64,000 bases of DNA from Blastococcus sp. PRF04-17 (GTDB lineage: Bacteria; Actinomycetota; Actinomycetes; Mycobacteriales; Geodermatophilaceae): NCBI RefSeq assembly GCF_023016265.1, contig NZ_CP095412.1, positions 1,054,001 through 1,118,000 of the forward strand. The letters are read 5' to 3'. Position numbers and translations under genes: made by a program. The notes under the pieces were generated by a model. It was given only the letters and a program-made list of their open reading frames with translations, made no database searches and was not told the DNA's origin. Every line of letters starts with the position of its first letter. Position 1 is the first letter of the stretch. Positions 7,514-20,112 of this stretch are shown here, in pieces.

Positions 7514-9290
7514 TCAGTGCGCGGGGTTCGTGGGCCCCGGCGCCCCCGGCTCACCGGGCAGCGGCGGCTCCTCCGGTTTCGCGTCGATGCCGGCCTCCTT
7601 GCGCTGCGCGTCGGTGATCGGCGTCGGCGCACCGGTCAGGGGGTCGAAACCGGCACCGGTCTTGGGAAAGGCGATGACCTCGCGGATCGACTCGACGCCC
7701 GACAGCAGCGCCGACAGGCGGTCCCAGCCCAGGGCGGCACCGGCGTGCGGCGGCGGGCCGTAGGCGAACGCCTCCAGGAAGAACCCGAACCGCTCGCGGG
7801 CCTCCTCGCGGGACATGCCGAGGGTCTCGAACACCCGCTCCTGCAGCGCGGCGTCGTGGATACGCACCGAGCCGCTCATCACCTCGTTGCCGTTGATCAC
7901 CATGTCGTAGGCGTCCGAGAGCGCCGCACCCTTGTCGTCGGCGAACGTCTCCCGCCACTCGGGGGTGGGCGAGGTGAACGGGTGGTGCATGAACGTCCAG
8001 GAGCCGTCCTCGGTCTCCTCGAACATCGGGAAGTCGACGACGAACAGGAACGACCACGAGCCCGGCTCGATCAGCTCCAGCCGGCGGGCGATCTCGTTGC
8101 GTGCGGCGCCCAGCAGCTCCTGCGAGGACCGCCGGGCCCCGGCCGCGAAGAACACGCAGTCACCCGGCGAAGCCCCGACGGCCGCCACGAGCCCGGCGCG
8201 CTCGGTGTCGGAGATGTTCTTGGCGACCGGCCCGCCGAGCTCGCCGTCCTCGCCGATGGTCACGTAGGCCAGGCCTCGGGCGCCGCGCGACTTGGCCCAG
8301 TCCTGCCACGCGTCGAACGCCCGCCGCGGCTGCGAGCCGCCGCCGGGCATGACGACCGCGCCGACGTAGGGCGCCTGGAACACCCGGAACGGTGTGTCCG
8401 CGAAGTACGACGTCAGCTCGGTCAGCTCGATGCCGAACCGCAGGTCGGGCTTGTCCGACCCGAAGCGATCCATCGCCTCGCGGTAGGTCATCCGCGGGAT
8501 GTCGGGCACCTCGTAGGAGGCCAGCTCCCGCCACAGCGCCCGGACGACGTCCTCCGCGACGGCCAGGACGTCGTCGCGCTCGACGAAGCTCATCTCGAAG
8601 TCGAGCTGGGTGAACTCGGGCTGCCGGTCGGCGCGGAAGTCCTCGTCCCGGAAACAGCGTGCGATCTGGTAGTACCGCTCGAGCCCGCCGATCATGAGCA
8701 GCTGCTTGAACAGCTGCGGCGACTGCGGCAGCGCGTACCACTTGCCCGGCTGCAGCCGGACGGGGACGACGAAGTCGCGCGCGCCCTCGGGCGTCGACCG
8801 GGTCAGGTTCGGGGTCTCCACCTCGGCGAACCCGTGCCGGTGCATGACCTCGCGCGCGATCCGGCTGATCTCCGAGCGGATCCGGATCGCCCGGGCGGGC
8901 CCCCTGCCGGCGCAGGTCGAGGTAGCGGTACCTGTAGCGGACGTCGTCCGACGCCGCCTGGTCGGTCTCGATCGGGAACGGCAGCGGCGCCGCCGCCGAC
9001 AGGACTTCCAGCGAGGAGGTGGCCACCTCGACCTCCCCGGTCGACAGCTCCGGGTTCTCGTTGCCCTCCGGACGGCGGCGCACCTCACCGGTCACGAGCA
9101 CGCAGTACTCGTTGCGCAGGTGGTGGGCCTCCTCCTCCCGGACGACGACCTGGACGTAGCCCGACGCGTCACGCAGGTCGAGGAAGACGACGCCGCCGTG
9201 GTCGCGGCGGCGGGCGACCCAGCCGGCGAGGGTGACGGTGGTGCCGGCGTCGGACGCGCGCAGCGTTCCGGCGTCGTGGGTGCGAAGCAA
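7514..9290 (-). CDS. aspS: Aspartyl-tRNA synthetase, interrupted by a one-base frameshift
   Basis: Class II synthetase charging tRNA-Asp (or tRNA-Asp/Asn). The N-terminal anticodon-binding OB domain ([23 protein letters not shown]) is read in one frame, and the catalytic core ([44 protein letters not shown], and motif 3 ALGWDRL near the end) in another. The switch falls at a run of five C at 8900-8904 (plus strand). Removing one base gives [15 protein letters not shown] and a 591-residue enzyme of usual length. As aspS is essential, a sequencing insertion is the likely cause. The apparent start is TTG with GAAAGG upstream. Confidence 0.93.
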
Positions 9291-9316
9291 CTGAGTGCCC
9301 TTTCGGAGGGTGGGAT

Positions 9317-10300
9317 CTACCAGCGGTCGTGCACGTGGGCGCGGATGCGCTCGTCGTACACCCGCTCGAGATCGCTGAGCTGGGAGTCGGTGAGGGGAGC
9401 CAGCGTCGCCGCCGCGACGTTGCCCCTGACCTGCGTCACGTTGCGGGCGCCCGGGATCACCGTGGTCACGCCGGGCTGGTCGATGACCCAACGCAGCGCG
9501 AACGCCGCGGTCGGCACGGCGTCCCCGGCGATCTCGGCCACCTCGCGGGCGGCGGCGACACCGACGTCGAACGGCACCCCCGAGAAGGTCTCGCCCACGT
9601 CGAAGGCCTCGCCGTGGCGGTTGTAGTTGCGGTGGTCGTCGGCGGGGAACGTCGTGTGCTCGTCGTACTTGCCGGACAGCAGGCCGCTGGCGAGCGGCAC
9701 ACGGGCCAGGATGCCTACCTGGGCCTGCTGCGCGGCCGGCAGCAGCTGCTCGAGCGGCTTGCGGCGGAACACGTTGAGGATGACCTGGATCGTCTGCACG
9801 TTCGGGTGCTCCAGGGCGGTCAGCCCCTCGGCCACGGTCTCGACGGACACGCCGTAGGCGGCGATCGCACCGGTGTCGACGAGGTCGTCGAGGGTGTCGT
9901 AGACCCGCTGGTCGGAGTAGACGGCCGACGGCGGGCAGTGCAGCTGCACGAGGTCGAGGGTGTCGACGCCGAGGTTCCGGCGGGACCGGTCGATCCAGGC
10001 GCGGAGGTTCTCCGGCGTGTACTGCTCGGCCTCGAAGGGATCGGCGCGCCGACCCGCCTTGGTCGCCACGAACGGCCGCTCCGACCGTGGTGCCAGCGCC
10101 TTGCGGATCCGCTCCTCCGAGCGGCCGTCCCCGTAGACGTCGGCGGTGTCGAGGATCGTCACCCCGGCGTCCAGGGCGGCGTCGAGGACCTCGGCGGCCG
10201 CGTCGTCGTCGACGTCCCCCCAGTCGCCGCCGAGCTGCCAGGTGCCCAGCCCGACGACCGACACGTCGGCCCCGGTCCGTCCGAGCGGTCGCTGCTCCAT
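9317..10300 (-). CDS. Aldo/keto reductase
   Basis: A 327-residue AKR oxidoreductase, distinct from the one at 2046. The tetrad is Asp51, Tyr56 (DTADVYG), Lys81 (FVATKAG) and His121 (LVQLHCPP), and the NADP motif [10 protein letters not shown] is present near the C-terminus. ATG 10300 is preferred because GGGGGAG lies 11 bases upstream. A GTG at 10312 overlaps the hisS stop and would add four residues. It is placed between hisS and aspS in the same operon. Substrate unknown. Confidence 0.9.
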   Translation of the reverse strand: MEQRPLGRTGADVSVVGLGTWQLGGDWGDVDDDAAAEVLDAALDAGVTILDTADVYGDGRSEERIRKALAPRSERPFVATKAGRRADPFEAEQYTPENLRAWIDRSRRNLGVDTLDLVQLHCPPSAVYSDQRVYDTLDDLVDTGAIAAYGVSVETVAEGLTALEHPNVQTIQVILNVFRRKPLEQLLPAAQQAQVGILARVPLASGLLSGKYDEHTTFPADDHRNYNRHGEAFDVGETFSGVPFDVGVAAAREVAEIAGDAVPTAAFALRWVIDQPGVTTVIPGARNVTQVRGNVAAATLAPLTDSQLSDLERVYDERIRAHVHDRW

Positions 10301-10308
10301 CGAAGAAC

Positions 10309-11571
10309 TCACTCCCCCACACTTCCACGCACGGTCTCGAGCAGCTCAGCGACGGGAACCGGCCGCTGCTCGCCCGTGCGCATGTCCTTGAGCTGGCCGA
10401 CGCCCTCGGCCAGATCGCGGTCGCCGATGACCACGACGTGCGAGGCGCCCGACCGGTCGGCCGCCTTCATCGCGCCCTTGAGCCCGCGGTCGCCGTAGAC
10501 GGTGTCGGCGGCGATCCCCGCCTCGCGGAGCTGCCCGACCAGGCGCACCGCCAGGCGCTTCGCCTCGACTCCCAGCGGTACGACGAAGGCCTGCACACCG
10601 GCGGTCCCGCCGACGTCGAGCCCCTCGGCCTGCACCGCGAGCAGTGTGCGGTCGACGCCGACGGCGTACCCGATGCCCGACAGGTCCGGGCCGCCCAGGG
10701 CCGCGGAGAGGCCGTCGTACCGGCCGCCCCCGCCGATCGCCGACTGCGCCCCGAGCCCGGAGTGCACGAACTCGAAGGTCGTCTTCGTGTAGTAGTCCAG
10801 CCCGCGGACCAGCCGCGGGGCCTCGGTCCACGTCACCCCGAGATCGGTCAGGTGCTGGCGGACGGCGTCGTAGTGCGCCCTCGTCGAGTCGGAGAGGTGG
10901 TCGACCATCAGCGGCGCGTCGTCGAGCTGTGCCTGCACCTCGGGGCGCTTGTCGTCGAGCACCCGCAGCGGGTTGATCTCGGCGCGCCGCCGGGTCTCCT
11001 CGTCCAGGTCGAGCTTGGCGAGGTGATCGACGAGCAGCTCCCGGTACTGCGGCCGGCAGGTGGCGTCGCCGAGCGAGGTCAGCAGCAGCTCGAAGTCGGT
11101 GAGCCCGAGATCCCGGAAGCCCTGGACCCCGAGCGCGACCACCTCGGCGTCCAGCGCCGGGTCGTCGACGCCGAGCGCCTCCATGTCGACCTGGGTGAAG
11201 TGCCGGTAGCGCCCGGCCTGCGGCCGCTCGTACCGGAACGCCGAACCCACGGTCCAGAGCTTCACCGGCAGCGCGCCGTCGTGCAGCCGATGCTCGATGA
11301 ACGCCCGCATGAGCCCGGCGGTGAGCTCGGGGCGGAGGGTCAGGGATCGGCCGCCGCGGTCGTCGAAGGTGTACATCTCCTTGGTGACCACGTCGGTGGA
11401 CTCGCCCACGCCGCGGGCGAAGACCGCCGTCTCCTCGAAGACCGGCGTCTCGACGTAGCCGTACCCGGCCCGCCGCAGCGGCGCGGTCAGCGTGTCGCGG
11501 ACGGCCAGGAAGCGGGCGGACTCCGGCGGGAGGGTGTCGAACGTGCCCTTCGGGGCGCGCAGCTCGGTCAC
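10309..11571 (-). CDS. hisS: Histidyl-tRNA synthetase
   Basis: A 420-residue class II synthetase. Motif 1 region ([11 protein letters not shown]), motif 2 ([13 protein letters not shown] after [10 protein letters not shown]), the two histidine-specific boxes ([15 protein letters not shown] and [10 protein letters not shown]) and motif 3 ([10 protein letters not shown]) are in order, followed by the anticodon-binding domain ([12 protein letters not shown]). It starts at GTG 11571, overlapping the stop of the metallo-hydrolase by GTGA, and is followed by the aldo/keto reductase. MBL-hisS-aspS order is common in actinobacteria. Confidence 0.96.
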   Translation of the reverse strand: MTELRAPKGTFDTLPPESARFLAVRDTLTAPLRRAGYGYVETPVFEETAVFARGVGESTDVVTKEMYTFDDRGGRSLTLRPELTAGLMRAFIEHRLHDGALPVKLWTVGSAFRYERPQAGRYRHFTQVDMEALGVDDPALDAEVVALGVQGFRDLGLTDFELLLTSLGDATCRPQYRELLVDHLAKLDLDEETRRRAEINPLRVLDDKRPEVQAQLDDAPLMVDHLSDSTRAHYDAVRQHLTDLGVTWTEAPRLVRGLDYYTKTTFEFVHSGLGAQSAIGGGGRYDGLSAALGGPDLSGIGYAVGVDRTLLAVQAEGLDVGGTAGVQAFVVPLGVEAKRLAVRLVGQLREAGIAADTVYGDRGLKGAMKAADRSGASHVVVIGDRDLAEGVGQLKDMRTGEQRPVPVAELLETVRGSVGE

Positions 11572-12263
11572 AGTCCCCGCCCCGCCGGCGCCGGACCGGA
11601 ACCCGCCGCCGCCTCGGCCAGGTAGGGGTTGGTCGCCCGCTCCCGCCCGATGGTCGTCGCCGGACCGTGCCCGGGCAGCACGACCGTCTCGTCGTCCAGG
11701 GGCAGGACGACGTCCCGCAGGGAGCGGAGCATCGCCTCCCACGAGCCTCCGGGCAGGTCCACCCGGCCGACCGAGCCGGCAAAGAGGACGTCGCCGGCGA
11801 GCAGGCCGGGCGCCTCACCCAGGTCCAGCGAGAACACGACCGACCCCTGGGTGTGCCCCGGCGCGTGCCGCACGGTGAGCTCGACCCCGGCGAGCGAGAG
11901 CACCGCGCCGTCGTCGAGGCTCCTGACCTCGCTCGGGTCGGGCAGCTGCACCCCCGTGATGAGCGGCGCCAGCTGCGGGCCGTGCCAGCGCGCCGGGTCC
12001 GACAGCATCCCGAGGTCGTCCGGGTGCAGGTAGGCGGGGATGTCGTAGCCGTCGCACACCGGCAGCACCGAGAACGTGTGGTCCAGATGGCCGTGGGTCA
12101 GCACGACGGCGACCGGCTTCAGGCCGTCCTCGGCGAGCATCCGCGCCAGCGGCTCGACGGCGTCCATGCCGGGGTCGACGACGACGCACTCCTGCCCGGG
12201 CCCGGAGGCGACGGCATAGCAGTTGGTGCCGAACGCGCCGGCGGGGAACGAGCGGATGAGCAC
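11568..12263 (-). CDS. Metallo-beta-lactamase-fold hydrolase (glyoxalase II-like)
   Basis: A 231-residue binuclear metal hydrolase. The metal site is visible as THGHLDH, with further ligands in [15 protein letters not shown] and the late LPGHGP. The N-terminus FGTNCYAV is typical of the hydroxyacylglutathione hydrolase-like group encoded next to hisS in actinobacteria. Actinomycetes mostly lack glutathione, so the natural substrate may be a mycothiol conjugate or something else; this is inference. The start is GTG; the stop overlaps the hisS start. Confidence 0.9.
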   Translation of the reverse strand: MLIRSFPAGAFGTNCYAVASGPGQECVVVDPGMDAVEPLARMLAEDGLKPVAVVLTHGHLDHTFSVLPVCDGYDIPAYLHPDDLGMLSDPARWHGPQLAPLITGVQLPDPSEVRSLDDGAVLSLAGVELTVRHAPGHTQGSVVFSLDLGEAPGLLAGDVLFAGSVGRVDLPGGSWEAMLRSLRDVVLPLDDETVVLPGHGPATTIGRERATNPYLAEAAAGSGPAPAGRGL

Positions 12264-12423
12264 CCGTGCAGGTTACGCGGGGGCTCGCGACGCACCGGTG
12301 CTGCCAGGGAGCGGCCAGCTCCGCCGCCTAGACTCGCGCTCGACTGCGGTTGCGGCCGGCCCTCAGGCCCCGCCCCGCCCCGACCTGCCCCGGCGAGTAC
12401 CCGCCCCATCGAGGAGTTCGACC

Positions 12424-13257
12424 GTGCCCACGAACAAGCAGCGCCGGGAAGCCGCGCAGCGCCACCTGCAGCGCCAGCTCGAGCGCCGAGCCGAGCTCGC
12501 GCGCAAGCGCCGCCGCAACCTCGGCATCCTGCTCACGGCCATCGCGGTCGTCGTCGTGGTCGGCGCCTCGCTGCTGATCACCGGCGTCTTCGAGGACGAC
12601 GACAGCGCGGCATCGGCCGACCCCGCACCGAGCAGCTCCGCAGCCGCGGCGACCACCAACGCCGACGGCACCGTGGCCTGCACCTACAGCCCCGACGAGT
12701 CGGGCAACCCCAGCCTCACCGATGTCGGGACGCCGCCGAGCCCCGAGGCGACCCCCGCCCAGGGCACGAGCACGCTGCTGATGAGCACCAACCAGGGCGA
12801 CCTCACCCTCACCCTCGACCGGGCCCAGGCGCCGTGCGCGGCGGCCAGCTTCACCTACCTCGCCGAGCAGGGCTTCTTCGACGGCAGTTCGTGCCACCGC
12901 GAGGTCAACCAGCCGACGTTCGGCGTCCTCCAGTGCGGCGATCCCACGGGCACCGGCTCGGGCGGGCCCACCTACAAGTACGCGGAGGAGGTCACGCCGG
13001 AGACCACCTACCCGCGGGGCACCATCGCGATGGCCAACAGCGGCACCCCCGGGTCGACGGGCAGCCAGTTCTTCCTGACCTTCGTCGACACCCAGCTGTC
13101 CCCCGACTACACCGCCGTCGGCACGGTGGACGAGGCCGGTCTGGCCGTCCTGGACAAGATCGCGGCCGCCGGAAACGACGGCTCGTTCGAGCCGAGCCCG
13201 GGCGGCGGTGCGCCGAACGTCGACGTCACGATCAACTCGATGACCGTCGTGAGCTGA
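12424..13257 (+). CDS. Membrane-anchored peptidyl-prolyl cis-trans isomerase (cyclophilin)
   Basis: A 277-residue protein. A basic, helical N-terminus (residues 1-40) is followed by one membrane helix (about 42-62), an Ala/Ser/Thr-rich linker, and an extracytoplasmic cyclophilin domain whose hallmark is GTIAMANSGTPG followed by SQFFLTF. It should catalyse proline isomerisation in exported proteins. GTG 12424 is chosen because GAGGAG lies nine bases before it and because this start places the basic segment and membrane helix normally; the upstream open frame is not protein-like. It sits convergent with rel, as in many actinobacteria. Confidence 0.92.
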   Translation: MPTNKQRREAAQRHLQRQLERRAELARKRRRNLGILLTAIAVVVVVGASLLITGVFEDDDSAASADPAPSSSAAAATTNADGTVACTYSPDESGNPSLTDVGTPPSPEATPAQGTSTLLMSTNQGDLTLTLDRAQAPCAAASFTYLAEQGFFDGSSCHREVNQPTFGVLQCGDPTGTGSGGPTYKYAEEVTPETTYPRGTIAMANSGTPGSTGSQFFLTFVDTQLSPDYTAVGTVDEAGLAVLDKIAAAGNDGSFEPSPGGGAPNVDVTINSMTVVS

Positions 13258-13259
13258 GA

Positions 13260-13319
13260 CCCAGCTTTCTGTACCGAAAGCTGCGCCGACGCGCTTCGCT
13301 TTCGGTACAGAAAGCTGGG
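13260..13319. terminator. Strong two-way hairpin between ppi and rel
   Basis: Two perfect 22-base inverted arms (13260-13281 and 13298-13319) flank a 16-base centre. Each arm also holds its own imperfect palindrome, GCTTTC-TGTACC-GAAAGC. It fills the whole gap between the convergent stops at 13257 and 13321. Position and stem strength fit a bidirectional terminator. The nested symmetry is unusual and differs from the other palindrome family in this window. Confidence 0.75.
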
Positions 13320-13320
13320 C

Positions 13321-15747
<2,427 letters not shown>

Positions 15748-15838
15748 GGCGACTCCTGCTGGGCTGCGGAGATCTGAATTCCCCCATGCTAGCGGGGCGG
15801 TCACCGGCCGGGCTCGCGCCGGCGAGGGTCTCCCTCGG

Positions 15839-16450
15839 TCAGGTGGTCCAGAGGGCGTGCACGGTGTGCGGCGCGATGCGCTCCCGCCCGCCCAGTGCGG
15901 CGAGCTCCACCACCACGGAGACGGCGGCGACCGCGCCGCCGAGGCGTTCCACGAGCGAGACGGCGGCGGCCAGCGTGCCACCGGTGGCGAGCACGTCGTC
16001 GACCACGAGCACCCGGTCACCGGGACGCACGGAGTCCGCGTGGAGCTCGAGGCTCGCCGTCCCGTACTCGAGGGCGTAGTCGACGGAGATCCGCTCCCGC
16101 GGGAGCTTCCCGGCCTTGCGCACGGGCACGACGCCGACACCGCTGTCGAGGGCCACTGCCGCCGCGAGCAGGAAGCCGCGCGCCTCGACCCCGACGACGA
16201 CGTCGAAGCCCGGATCGCCGTCGTGGCCGCCGCCTTCGGCGACCGCGGCCGCGCGCGGGTCCGACGCGGCCGGCGCCGCCAGCCCGTGAACCATGCGGCG
16301 GAACGCCGTCGCGTCGGCGAACACGGGGGTGAGGTCGCGGAAGAGGACGCCCGGCTCCGGGTGATCCGGGACGTCGACGGTCAACGCGGCGATCAGCTCG
16401 TCCAGCGGCGCCTCGCCGTCCTCCGGCGCACCGGTGGGGGTGGCAGTCAC
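15839..16450 (-). CDS. apt: Adenine phosphoribosyltransferase
   Basis: A 203-residue purine salvage enzyme making AMP from adenine and PRPP. It has the early [14 protein letters not shown] motif, GVEARGFLL, the KAGKLP flexible-loop region and the PRPP-binding loop [15 protein letters not shown] short Gly/Asp-rich insert (about residues 60-75, [13 protein letters not shown]) is unusual but lies in a loop. The start is GTG 16450, overlapping the secF stop in GTGA. The secD-secF-apt-rel order is standard in actinobacteria. Confidence 0.95.
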   Translation of the reverse strand: MTATPTGAPEDGEAPLDELIAALTVDVPDHPEPGVLFRDLTPVFADATAFRRMVHGLAAPAASDPRAAAVAEGGGHDGDPGFDVVVGVEARGFLLAAAVALDSGVGVVPVRKAGKLPRERISVDYALEYGTASLELHADSVRPGDRVLVVDDVLATGGTLAAAVSLVERLGGAVAAVSVVVELAALGGRERIAPHTVHALWTT

Positions 16451-17877
16451 CGGCGCTTCTTGCCCGCCGGGCGGCCCTTGCCGCCGGGTCGCTGCGGTCG
16501 CGCCCCGGGGCGGGGCGCGGCCGTGGCACCCGGGCCCGGCTCCGGCCGGACCGATGCCGGCGACTCGACGACGACGTCGGCGTCGACCTGGTCGGGCAGG
16601 TCGCGCTCGGCGAGCGCCACTCCCCCGCCCGTGGCGGCCCCGGGGGTCCGGGCGCGGCGGGCGCTGGCCACCGGGCCGGTCGCGACGCGGGCGCCGGCCT
16701 GGCGCGCGGCGGAGGACCGCCGGGCCAGCACCCGGCGGCGCAGCGCCTGCACCTCGGGTTCGCGCTCCTTGAGGTCGGCGACGATGGGGGTGGCGAGGAC
16801 GATCGACGAGTAGGTACCGGCGGCCAGACCCACGAACAGCACCAGCGCGAGGTCCTTGAGCGTGCCCACGCCCAGCAGGCCGGCACCGACGAACAGCAGG
16901 CCGGCAACCGGCAGCAGCGCGATCACCGACGTGTTGATCGACCGCATGAGTGTCTGGTTGACCGCCAGGTTGGCCGCCTCGCCCCACGTCATGCGGGCGG
17001 TGCGCTCCAGGTCCTTGACGTTCTCGTCGACCTTGTCGAAGACCACGACGGTGTCGTACAGCGAGAAGCCCAGGATGGTGAGGAAGCCGATGACCGTCGA
17101 GGGCGTCACCTCGAACCCGATGAGGGAGTAGATGCCGGCCGTCACGACGATGTCGTGGATCAGCGCGGCCATGGCGCCGACCGCCATCTTGGGCTGGAAC
17201 CGCAGCGCCAGGAAGGCGACGACGGCCACCAGGAAGACGGCCAGGGCGATCAGTGCCTGGTCGGTGATGTCGGCGCCCCACTCGGCGCTGACCGACTCCG
17301 GGCTCACGTCGTCCGGCTGGATACCCGCGGCCTCGGCGACGGCGACCACCACGGCCCGCTCGGCGTCGTTGTCGAGCGCCTCGGTGCGCAGCAGGATCGT
17401 GTTGCCGCCCACGATCTGGGCGGTGGCGACCTGGGCGCCGGTGTCCTCCGCGGCCTCGCGCACCTCGCTCAGCTGCTCAGTGGTGCCGGGCAGCCGGAAG
17501 CTGTTGCCGCCGGCGAAGTCGATGCCGAAGTTGAAGCCCCGGAACACCATTGTGGCGATGCACAGCAGGACGAGCACCGCGGTGATCTTGTAGATCAGGC
17601 GGCTCCGGCCCACGACGTCGAGGCCGGCCTCGCCGTTGTACAGCCGCGCGCCCAGCCCGGCGAGGCGCCGGCCGCGCGGAGAGGTCGTGCTCTCGGCGCG
17701 GCCCTCGCGGGGCAGCCCGGCGTTCCGCAGCGCCTCCTCGTCGGCCGAGGCCGCGGCGTCGGCCAGCACCGCGTCGGCGTCCTGCTCCTCGTCGGCGTCG
17801 CTCCCCTGGGGGATGTCGTCGCCGAGCAGCTGGCCGTCGAGGACGTCCTCGGGCTCGCGGCGGTCGTCGCGGGTCAT
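16447..17877 (-). CDS. secF: Protein translocase subunit SecF
   Basis: A 476-residue membrane protein that works with SecD to drive the late steps of Sec-dependent export with the proton gradient. An acidic N-terminal extension of about 70 residues precedes the first membrane helix, followed by GIDFAGGNSFRL, a periplasmic loop and five more helices with the conserved GFSLYDTVVVFDKVDEN and ANLAVNQTLMRSINTS segments. The C-terminal tail is Arg/Pro-rich. Both tails are longer than in E. coli SecF, as is usual in actinobacteria. ATG overlaps the secD stop (ATGA). Confidence 0.95.
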   Translation of the reverse strand: MTRDDRREPEDVLDGQLLGDDIPQGSDADEEQDADAVLADAAASADEEALRNAGLPREGRAESTTSPRGRRLAGLGARLYNGEAGLDVVGRSRLIYKITAVLVLLCIATMVFRGFNFGIDFAGGNSFRLPGTTEQLSEVREAAEDTGAQVATAQIVGGNTILLRTEALDNDAERAVVVAVAEAAGIQPDDVSPESVSAEWGADITDQALIALAVFLVAVVAFLALRFQPKMAVGAMAALIHDIVVTAGIYSLIGFEVTPSTVIGFLTILGFSLYDTVVVFDKVDENVKDLERTARMTWGEAANLAVNQTLMRSINTSVIALLPVAGLLFVGAGLLGVGTLKDLALVLFVGLAAGTYSSIVLATPIVADLKEREPEVQALRRRVLARRSSAARQAGARVATGPVASARRARTPGAATGGGVALAERDLPDQVDADVVVESPASVRPEPGPGATAAPRPGARPQRPGGKGRPAGKKRR

Positions 17878-19574
17878 CGGGAGCTCCTGTCCTGCGCGCC
17901 GCTGCCGGACGCGGTGCCTGCGGCGGCCAGCTCACGCGCCGGCCGCACCGCGGCCGGGTCACCGCGGGTGTGTCCGACGCGGCCCAGGCCGGAGAACCGG
18001 CTGCTGCCGAACGACTTGAACCGCGCCAGCACGGCCATGAGCGGGTGGGTGAAGAGGAAGACGACGACCAGGTCGAGCACCGTCGACATACCGAGGGTGA
18101 ACGCGAAGCCCTTGACGTCGCCGATCGCCAGCACGTACAGGATCGCCGCGGCGAGGAAGCTGACCGCGTCGGCCGAGAGGATCGTCCGCCGCGCGCGCAC
18201 CCAGGCGCGGGGAACCGCCGAGCGCAGGGTCCGGCCCTCGCGGATCTCGTCCTTGAGCCGCTCGAAGTAGACGACGAACGAGTCGGCCGTGATGCCGATC
18301 GAGACGATGAAGCCGGCGATTCCCGCGAGGCTCAGGGTGAAGCCGATCTGCCGACCGAGCAGCACGAGGCAGGCGTACACGACGACCGCCGACAGCGCGA
18401 GGCTGGCGATCATCACCAGGCCGAGCAGGCGGTAGTAGAGCAGCGCGTACACGAAGACCAGCGCGATGCCGATGGCACCGGCGATGAGGCCGGCCTGTAG
18501 CTGCTCGGCCCCGAGCTCGGTGGAGATCGACTGGGCGGTCGCCTGCGTGAAGCTCAGCGGCAGGGCACCGTACTTCAGCTGGTTGGCCAGCTCCGTGGCC
18601 GACTCCTGGTCGAAGCTGCCGGTGATCTCGGTCGTGCCGCCGGGGATGGCGTTGTTGATCGTCGGCGCCGAGATGACCCGCCCGTCGAGGGTGATGGCGA
18701 CCTGGTTGCCGACGTTGGCCGCGGTGTAACCGGCCCAGGCCGCGCTGCCGTCGGCGTTGAAGTCGAGGGTCACGATCCACTCGCCCGTGCCGGCGCGCGT
18801 GCCCGCGGTCGCGTCGGTCACCTGCGTGCCCTCCACCACCGCGGGGCCCAGGACGTACTTGATCGCGCCGTCCTCGCCGCAGGTGGCGATGTGGTCGTCG
18901 GGGCGGTCGGCAGTCGGCGCGTCGTCCTCGCCGCAGGTCAGCGTGGCGAAGGCGGCCGCCGCCTCCTCCTGCGTGACCGGCGGCGCGTTCGGGTCCACCG
19001 GGGCGCTCCCGGAACCGGTCTCGCCGGCCCCCGTCGGCGCCGCCGCCTCCGTCGGGGTCGCTGCGTCGGTCGGGGTCGGGGTGGTCTGGTCGAACGGAAC
19101 CGACCCGTCGTTGGTCGAGGGCGCACCGCTCGTGGGCGCGGCGGTGTCCGTCGGCGTGGCGCTGTCCGTCGGAGTGGCGCTCTCGCCGGCGGGAGCCCCG
19201 ACGGGCTCGGCCTGCACCACCGGGCGGAAGCGCAGCAGCGCCGTCTCGCCCAGCTGCCTCGCCTGCTCGCCGTCGTCCCCGGGCACGGAGATGACGATGT
19301 TGGAGTCGCCCTCGGTGACCACCGAGGCCTCGGCGACGCCGAGGCCGTTGACCCGCTGCTCGATGATCTGGCGAGCCAGCTCGAGGTCCTCCTGCGCCGG
19401 GGCCTGGCCGTCAGGGGTGCGGGCGGTCAGCGTGACCGTCGTGCCGCCGCGCAGGTCGAGCCCGAGCTGCGGTGTCCGGACGGAGCCGGTGAAGAAGACG
19501 AGGCCGTACAGGACGGCCACGACGAGCACGAACGCGGCGAAGTACCGGCCCGCGCGCAGGGAGGGGGTGGCCAC
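17874..19574 (-). CDS. secD: Protein translocase subunit SecD
   Basis: A 566-residue membrane protein, partner of SecF. It has helix 1 (FAAFVLVVAVLYGLVFF), the P1 head motif LGLDLRGGTT, then IIEQRVNGLGVAEA, and later the C-terminal five-helix RND-like core with GFIVSIGITADSFVVYFERLKDE. Between about residues 125 and 195 the periplasmic domain carries a Thr/Pro/Ala-rich insert built of repeats like ATPTDSATPTD. Start GTG. It is 15 bases downstream of yajC and overlaps secF. Confidence 0.95.
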   Translation of the reverse strand: MATPSLRAGRYFAAFVLVVAVLYGLVFFTGSVRTPQLGLDLRGGTTVTLTARTPDGQAPAQEDLELARQIIEQRVNGLGVAEASVVTEGDSNIVISVPGDDGEQARQLGETALLRFRPVVQAEPVGAPAGESATPTDSATPTDTAAPTSGAPSTNDGSVPFDQTTPTPTDAATPTEAAAPTGAGETGSGSAPVDPNAPPVTQEEAAAAFATLTCGEDDAPTADRPDDHIATCGEDGAIKYVLGPAVVEGTQVTDATAGTRAGTGEWIVTLDFNADGSAAWAGYTAANVGNQVAITLDGRVISAPTINNAIPGGTTEITGSFDQESATELANQLKYGALPLSFTQATAQSISTELGAEQLQAGLIAGAIGIALVFVYALLYYRLLGLVMIASLALSAVVVYACLVLLGRQIGFTLSLAGIAGFIVSIGITADSFVVYFERLKDEIREGRTLRSAVPRAWVRARRTILSADAVSFLAAAILYVLAIGDVKGFAFTLGMSTVLDLVVVFLFTHPLMAVLARFKSFGSSRFSGLGRVGHTRGDPAAVRPARELAAAGTASGSGAQDRSSR

Positions 19575-19589
19575 AGGAGGTCGCCGGCC

Positions 19590-19934
19590 TCAGACGGTGC
19601 CGTCGGCCGGGCGCCCGGCCGTGCCCGACTGGCCGGTGTCCGTGCCCTCGTCGGTCGGCGCGCTGCCGGGCGCCTCGATCGGCTTGCGGATCTCGAGGAT
19701 CGCCTGCCGGGCGAACGTGACGACGACGCCGGGGGCGATCTCCAGGTCGAGGGTCGTGTCGGCGAGTGCCGCGACCGTGCCGTGCAGCCCGCTGGTGGTC
19801 ATCACCGGCGTGCCGATGGTCAGCGAGTTCTGCATCTCCTGCTGCTGGGCCTGGATGCGCTTGCGCTGCCGGGCGGGCAGCACGAACAGCAGCACCGCCA
19901 GCGCGATCAGGATCAGGAAGGGAAGGTTCTCCAC
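19590..19934 (-). CDS. yajC: Preprotein translocase accessory subunit YajC
   Basis: A 114-residue inner membrane protein that associates with SecDF. One N-terminal helix (LPFLILIALAVLLFVLPARQR) is followed by a basic turn and the conserved globular part MQNSLTIGTPVMTTSGLHGTV (start of the match). An acidic, Gly/Thr-rich tail ends it. The start is GTG. It sits between ruvB and secD on the same strand, as usual in actinobacteria. Confidence 0.93.
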   Translation of the reverse strand: MENLPFLILIALAVLLFVLPARQRKRIQAQQQEMQNSLTIGTPVMTTSGLHGTVAALADTTLDLEIAPGVVVTFARQAILEIRKPIEAPGSAPTDEGTDTGQSGTAGRPADGTV

Positions 19935-19951
19935 GACAGGTGTGCCTCTCT

Positions 19952-19998
19952 ACCGCGGGCACTGCCCGCGGTGGGTGCGGACCCCGTCCGGGGTCCGC
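19952..19998 (-). terminator. Two consecutive hairpins between ruvB and yajC
   Basis: The first hairpin pairs ACCGCGGGC (19952-19960) with its complement at 19964-19972. The second pairs GCGGACCCCG (19977-19986) with 19989-19998 around a two-base centre. In the 178-base gap after ruvB they could attenuate or end transcription before yajC. There is no T-run, so the strength is uncertain. Confidence 0.5.
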
Positions 19999-20112
19999 TC
20001 GGGTGCGTTGCTCGGTGTCTCGTGCGCTCGGTGCCTGGCGCGCGGCGCGCGACCCACCGGACGGGACGCGCACGGCCGCGGCCTGACGAGTTGCGCGCCA
20101 GCGGCTCGGAGT

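Noticed and set aside
8895-8925. Programmed ribosomal frameshift in aspS
   Set aside because: No slippery heptamer with a following pseudoknot is evident, the shift is at a plain G/C run, and equal events occur in many other genes of the window.
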